This document shows positions 22,993 through 26,352 of a stretch of 26,352 nucleotides of DNA, one piece after another; position 1 is the first letter of the stretch; each line of letters begins with the position of its first letter. The notes below the pieces were generated by a model that did not search any database, was not told the DNA's origin, and saw only the letters and a program-made list of their open reading frames with translations. The DNA lies in assembly GCA_964396965.1 (NCBI GenBank), contig CAYNGD010000022.1, positions 1 through 26,352 on the forward strand, read 5' to 3'. Both the position numbers and the translations under genes were made by a program. Source of the stretch: JABMRW01 sp964396965 (GTDB taxonomy: Bacteria; Chloroflexota; Dehalococcoidia; Dehalococcoidales; BS750m-G39).

Positions 22993-23010
22993 ATGAAGAA
23001 TGGATTGTAA
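22993..23010 (+). promoter_or_regulatory. Second five-codon mini-ORF in the livK leader
   Basis: A G-rich Shine-Dalgarno with GGTGAT (22985-22990) precedes ATG AAG AAT GGA TTG TAA (MKNGL). It ends 35 bases before the livK GTG. Position and context (GGGTGATAGATGA) match the two-codon ORF before dctP. Confidence 0.35.
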
Positions 23011-23045
23011 TATTCAATAGGCTAAAATCTTAGAGGAGGATTTAG

Positions 23046-24314
23046 GTGAAAAATAAAATATTGTTAATCCCGCTGGCACTGTTGTTAGCTATCAGCTTGA
23101 TTGTTATCGGCTGTCCGACACCGTCAACAACGACACCGCCAACAACACCACCGCCGACAACGATAGGGCCGACAACACCGCCGACAACGCCACCGCCAGT
23201 AGTGAAGACTTTGAGAATTGGCTCTCTGCTCTGCCTGACAGGCTGGTGGTCTGTAGATGATGTTTTACAACAGAAGGAGCTAGCTGCAACAGCACAATAC
23301 ATTAATGAGAACGGTGGAGTCACTGTTCAAGGCCAGAAATACAATATTCAGCTCGTCACGGAAGACGGCCAAAGTACTATGGATGGTGTTGCTGCAGCAG
23401 CAAGGAAGCTAGTTGATGACGATAAAGTCCAGTTTATTGCCGGCCCAACAGCATTGTGGCCATTTGGTTCAAGCCCCATATTTGCCAAGGCGGACGTAAT
23501 GGATGTTGTAAGCTTCGCCGGGAACGCGCCGGGAAATATGGACGCATCAACACCCAATACCTTCCTTGCCGGGGCTGGTACTCTGGGATCGATGGAAGTC
23601 GCCATTGCCATCTTGCAAAAATATTACCCGAATGCCAAGTCAGCCGTTGTCATGAGGCCTGACGATGGAAACACCCCCTACATCGAACCGGCAATGAAGA
23701 CAGCTCTGGCAAATGCCGGTATTACCTGGGCCGGTTTTGTCACCTACTCTAATACTACGACTGATTTCAGCCCTACAGCATCCCAACTTCATGCAATTAA
23801 AGCGGATGCCATAATCCATATAGACAGCAGCGCTCCAATGATCGCCAGCATCGTTAAAGACCTGAGAGGTCTGGGTGATAACAGGCCTTACATTACCGGT
23901 GTCATTTGTCCCCTCAATGATGTGATACAAATCGCCGGTATAGACGTGTGCCATGATGTCAGCACGGCCGGGCCTGCGATGGACGTCCCGGGCAACCCAC
24001 CCCAGCTGGATGCTGTTATAAAAATACTCGCCGACCAGAACGGTGGTAAAGCCCCTTCGCTCGTCCTGATGAATGCCAATGCTCTTTATGCCCTGGTCAG
24101 CGTCATAGAAGGAGCTGATAGTCTTGACCCCGCCACGGTGAGAGCCTATTGGGAAAAAGCGCAGACTGTTGATACCCTGTACGGGCCAGGTATAGTATCC
24201 GGAACCCAAACTTTTGGTATCGCTAACCATGCCCTGACCATGCCCAGCCCCTACCAGATAGTGCAGAATGGCCAAGTGGTATCCGGATGGGTAAACATAC
24301 CCACAATACCGTAG
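23046..24314 (+). CDS. livK: Branched-chain amino acid-type ABC transporter binding lipoprotein
   Basis: The 422-residue product is a type-I periplasmic binding protein of the LivK/Peripla_BP_6 family. It has a lipoprotein signal peptide with lipobox Cys23 (VIGC) and a Thr/Pro-rich tether (24-52). The binding domain starts 'LRIGSLLCLTGWW' and continues with 'AATAQYINENGGVTVQGQKY' and 'AARKLVDDDKVQFIAGPTA'. GTG start, with AGGAGG 7 bases upstream. LivH and LivM follow after a GC-rich hairpin. The signal peptide is 19/24 identical to that of DctP, a member of a different fold family. Such receptors bind branched-chain amino acids, amides, short amines or aromatic compounds; the ligand here is not assignable. 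Regulation may involve the mini-ORF leader. Confidence 0.92.
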   Translation: MKNKILLIPLALLLAISLIVIGCPTPSTTTPPTTPPPTTIGPTTPPTTPPPVVKTLRIGSLLCLTGWWSVDDVLQQKELAATAQYINENGGVTVQGQKYNIQLVTEDGQSTMDGVAAAARKLVDDDKVQFIAGPTALWPFGSSPIFAKADVMDVVSFAGNAPGNMDASTPNTFLAGAGTLGSMEVAIAILQKYYPNAKSAVVMRPDDGNTPYIEPAMKTALANAGITWAGFVTYSNTTTDFSPTASQLHAIKADAIIHIDSSAPMIASIVKDLRGLGDNRPYITGVICPLNDVIQIAGIDVCHDVSTAGPAMDVPGNPPQLDAVIKILADQNGGKAPSLVLMNANALYALVSVIEGADSLDPATVRAYWEKAQTVDTLYGPGIVSGTQTFGIANHALTMPSPYQIVQNGQVVSGWVNIPTIP

Positions 24315-24344
24315 TTTGACCGTTTTCACATTCTAGGGTTACTT

Positions 24345-24374
24345 ACCGGGGTGGGCTTTATCCCCCACCCCGGT
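24345..24374 (+). other. GC-rich 11-bp intercistronic hairpin between livK and livH
   Basis: ACCGGGGTGGG (24345-24355) pairs perfectly with CCCACCCCGGT (24364-24374) around an 8-base loop. The 3' flank (TATGTTGTTAA) is only loosely T-rich. It parallels the hairpin after dctP: both binding-protein genes are separated from their permease genes by a strong stem, likely an mRNA-stabilising or partial-termination element. Confidence 0.65.
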
Positions 24375-24427
24375 TATGTTGTTAATCAGGCTGGCAAGAT
24401 AAAAGCACCCGAGGGGAGAGTGGTAAC

Positions 24428-25285
24428 GTGCAACTGATATTGCCAACCATCGTTAATATCCTGATGTTGTCATCCGTATATATATTGGTGGCGCTGGGAT
24501 TTGCCTTTCTTTTTAGCTTGCTTAGAATCTTAAATCTGGCACACGGCGCCATATATATGATCGGCGGGTATATTGGGCTAATATTTATAGCGACATTTGG
24601 CTTTAATCCCTGGATAGCAGTACTGCTTTCAGCCGCAATTGTAGGCGCCTTTGGTATATTCCTGGAAAAGTTCTGCTTTAGACCCTTTGTGGGTGATTTT
24701 AACGGCATAGTCATGATAGGTGTCGTTGTTATAATATTCCTTGAGACAACGGTAAATATTATAGCGGGAACTCAAACACTTGGTCTGCCCCCTTTCCTAC
24801 CGGGCTCTTCTCAATTCGGGCCTATTTCGATAAGCAACCAAAGGCTGATAATCTTTGGCATCAGCGCCATTCTGCTGTTTATAACGTTGTGGTTTGCACA
24901 TAGGACGCGATTGGGGCAGCAGATGCAGGCTATTTCACAAAATATAGAGGGAGCCGCTTTGCAGGGTATTAACATCCATCGCATTTCGGCTCTCGCTTCC
25001 TTTATAGGGTGTGCCCTAGCCGCCGTGGCCGGATGTTTCATGGGTTCCTTCCTGTATTTAACCCCTTTTATGGGTGACTATATACTGGTCAAAGTGCTGA
25101 TCCTGGTGATGATCGCCGGAGTAGGAAGTATAAATGGTATCATTGTTGCCGGATTGATCCTGGGCGGCCTGGATGCTATTTTACCCGTTTTGACAAGCGG
25201 AGCTACAAGTGACGCTATCGTAATTATGGTAATCGTCGTTATTTTACTGATTAAACCTCAAGGCTTCTTCGGACTTGAAGCATGA
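24428..25285 (+). CDS. livH: Branched-chain amino acid-type ABC transporter permease LivH
   Basis: The 285-residue integral membrane protein has about eight hydrophobic segments. The LivH signature 'LRILNLAHGAIYMIGGYIG' (about residues 34-52) and the conserved 'GVGSINGIIVAGLILGGLDAI' segment near the C-terminus identify it as one of the two permeases of a branched-chain amino acid (HAAT) importer. GTG start, preceded by GAGGGGAGA. It follows livK by 113 bases and precedes livM by 31 bases, in the standard livKHMGF order. The length is normal for the family. Confidence 0.93.
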   Translation: MQLILPTIVNILMLSSVYILVALGFAFLFSLLRILNLAHGAIYMIGGYIGLIFIATFGFNPWIAVLLSAAIVGAFGIFLEKFCFRPFVGDFNGIVMIGVVVIIFLETTVNIIAGTQTLGLPPFLPGSSQFGPISISNQRLIIFGISAILLFITLWFAHRTRLGQQMQAISQNIEGAALQGINIHRISALASFIGCALAAVAGCFMGSFLYLTPFMGDYILVKVLILVMIAGVGSINGIIVAGLILGGLDAILPVLTSGATSDAIVIMVIVVILLIKPQGFFGLEA

Positions 25286-25316
25286 TTCCAGAAAACATGG
25301 GCAGAGGACTATAGTT

Positions 25317-26342
25317 ATGAGTGACAATAGTGGTTCCATACCCGATACTTCTTCACCGACCAAGCCTATAGCCGGAGGAAAGAAATGGTTGAAGCCGTCT
25401 ATCTATGGACTGGCGGTATTATTATTTGCTCTGCTACCTCCATTCATTAGCTCTGACTACGTGTTCTACATTTTGATCTTGATTTTTGTTTATATCATCG
25501 CTGCTGAAAGTTTTCGCATTATAAATATTTCCGGCCAGTTTCCGCTGGCACACGGAGCCTTTTTGGGTCTCGGTGCTTATTTCTCCGCCATGGCATCCAT
25601 GTGGTTGAAGTGGCCACCATATGTCGTTATCCCTGTAGCCGCTGTAGCAACAATGGTTGTAGCTATCATCACTGGTTACCCGTTTTCCAGGTTGAAAGCG
25701 TTTTACTACGCCATGGGAACTCTATTCTTCGGGATAGGGGTGGTTTATATAATTGAGGCTGGCGGGAAATGGACTGGTGGCTATAGTGGTATGGCCGATA
25801 CCCATCCCATCTTTGTCAGCGGCTCGCAAATTGCTTATTATTATTTCTTTTTAGGACTGACTGTGATTAGTTGTATCGCTATGTATAGGTTTGAGTTCAG
25901 CCGTATTGGTATGAGTTTAAAAGCCGTAGCCCAATCACCTCTTGTAGCCTCCAGTATAGGAATTAATGAAAGTTTTTACAAAGTATTCGCTGTGGCGGTG
26001 GGTTGTTTCTTTGTAGGCCTGGCGGGTGCAGCTTATGCTCCTTATAATATGGTGTTATCGCCTACCAGCTTTAGTTTTATGACTACCTTGTGGATCGCTG
26101 TGTATGTAATCGTAGGTGGTATAGGAAGCTTTGCCGGGCCTATTATCGGTACGATAATAATAATGCTTATTCCCGAATTGTCCCGGGGGTTGAAACTGTA
26201 TTCGCCGTACGTTTCTGTAGCTATATTGGCTCTGATTATCTACCTGATGCCCCAGGGGCTGGTCAGTTTACCTAAGCTGGTCAGGGCATGGTATTCAGGG
26301 CGTAGGAAAAGGGGAAAGGTTGCCAATGTTTCTGGAAATTAG
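25317..26342 (+). CDS. livM: Branched-chain amino acid-type ABC transporter permease LivM
   Basis: The product (341 residues from this start) is the second HAAT permease, with about nine to ten hydrophobic segments. The family stretch 'FRIINISGQFPLAHGAFLGLGAYFSA' lies about 75-100 residues in, and 'GGIGSFAGPIIGTIII' lies toward the C-terminus. I use ATG 25317, which has AGAGG 9 bases upstream and leaves a hydrophilic 20-residue N-terminus. A TTG at 25275, overlapping livH, would add 14 residues but lacks a ribosome binding site. The last bases overlap the start of livG by 17. Confidence 0.92.
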   Translation: MSDNSGSIPDTSSPTKPIAGGKKWLKPSIYGLAVLLFALLPPFISSDYVFYILILIFVYIIAAESFRIINISGQFPLAHGAFLGLGAYFSAMASMWLKWPPYVVIPVAAVATMVVAIITGYPFSRLKAFYYAMGTLFFGIGVVYIIEAGGKWTGGYSGMADTHPIFVSGSQIAYYYFFLGLTVISCIAMYRFEFSRIGMSLKAVAQSPLVASSIGINESFYKVFAVAVGCFFVGLAGAAYAPYNMVLSPTSFSFMTTLWIAVYVIVGGIGSFAGPIIGTIIIMLIPELSRGLKLYSPYVSVAILALIIYLMPQGLVSLPKLVRAWYSGRRKRGKVANVSGN

Positions 26343-26352
26343 CGGACTAACT
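26326..26352 (+). CDS. livG: ABC transporter ATP-binding protein LivG, first 9 codons (cut by window edge)
   Basis: ATG at 26326, with AAAGG 6 bases upstream, opens a frame reading MFLEISGLT to the window end. This is the typical first strand of an ABC ATPase ('L.I.GLTK') and is the gene expected after livHM. It overlaps livM by 17 bases in another frame. Confidence 0.7.

Larger units (their letters stand above)
22589..23045. other. 457-base intergenic region before livK
   Basis: No protein gene of normal size is seen. It contains a possible terminator (22624-22660), a candidate promoter (22781-22809), an AT-rich dyad ATAACTT/AAGTTAT (22825-22831 with 22842-22848), and a leader with two mini-ORFs (22919-22936, 22993-23010), the first enclosed by a hairpin. 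Confidence 0.7.

Noticed and set aside
1..26352. CRISPR arrays, tRNA/rRNA genes, insertion sequences, phage or defence genes
   Set aside because: Looked for on both strands; no regularly spaced repeats, tRNA-like cloverleaf, transposase or known defence-protein motif was found.

Overview
The window looks like chromosomal DNA of an anaerobic, non-model bacterium. The most likely source is Chloroflexota of the Dehalococcoidia type. This is an inference from gene content: Wood-Ljungdahl-type MetV/MetF with NADH-dehydrogenase-like flavoprotein subunits, non-pyrrolysine MttB homologues, GAF/HisKA_3 kinases with NarL-type regulators, and Thr/Pro-rich lipoprotein solute-binding proteins. No rRNA, tRNA, insertion sequence, phage gene or CRISPR array was seen.

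Left arm, mostly minus strand (1-5450). Two adjacent MttB-family methyltransferases (the outer one cut by the window edge) lie downstream of an operon-like set: a phenylacetate-CoA-ligase-type adenylate-forming enzyme, a 59-codon coiled-coil protein of unknown function, and an SDR oxidoreductase. A LysR-type regulator is transcribed divergently from a TRAP transporter. The intergenic region between them holds overlapping back-to-back promoters and a perfect 10+1+10 palindrome at the place expected for a LysR-type operator.

TRAP, thiolase and USP region, plus strand (5460-11712). dctP-dctQ-dctM is followed by a thiolase with its DUF35 zinc-ribbon partner and a tandem universal stress protein. 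The long dctP leader contains a short ORF ending inside a strong hairpin and a second minimal ORF. A perfect 17-bp hairpin separates dctP from dctQ.

GC-richer core, plus strand (11865-22588). A good sigma-70-like promoter precedes a soluble GAF histidine kinase and a NarL-type response regulator. Next come a double-receiver protein with no output domain and a degenerate first receiver, then a tightly packed redox operon. That operon encodes a NuoG/FdhA-like protein lacking the Sec/Cys-His pair of formate dehydrogenases, NuoE, a 1022-residue NuoF-GltD fusion, MetV and MetF. The layout suggests an NAD(P)H-linked, possibly flavin-bifurcating, methylene-tetrahydrofolate reductase complex. This is the strongest candidate for an undescribed enzyme system here.

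Right arm, plus strand (22589-26352). A branched-chain amino-acid-type ABC importer (livK, livH, livM and the first 9 codons of livG) follows a 457-base gap. Its leader repeats the dctP leader design: a mini-ORF with its stop in a hairpin arm, a second mini-ORF, then a GTG start. Its lipoprotein signal peptide is also nearly the same as that of DctP, although the mature proteins belong to unrelated families.
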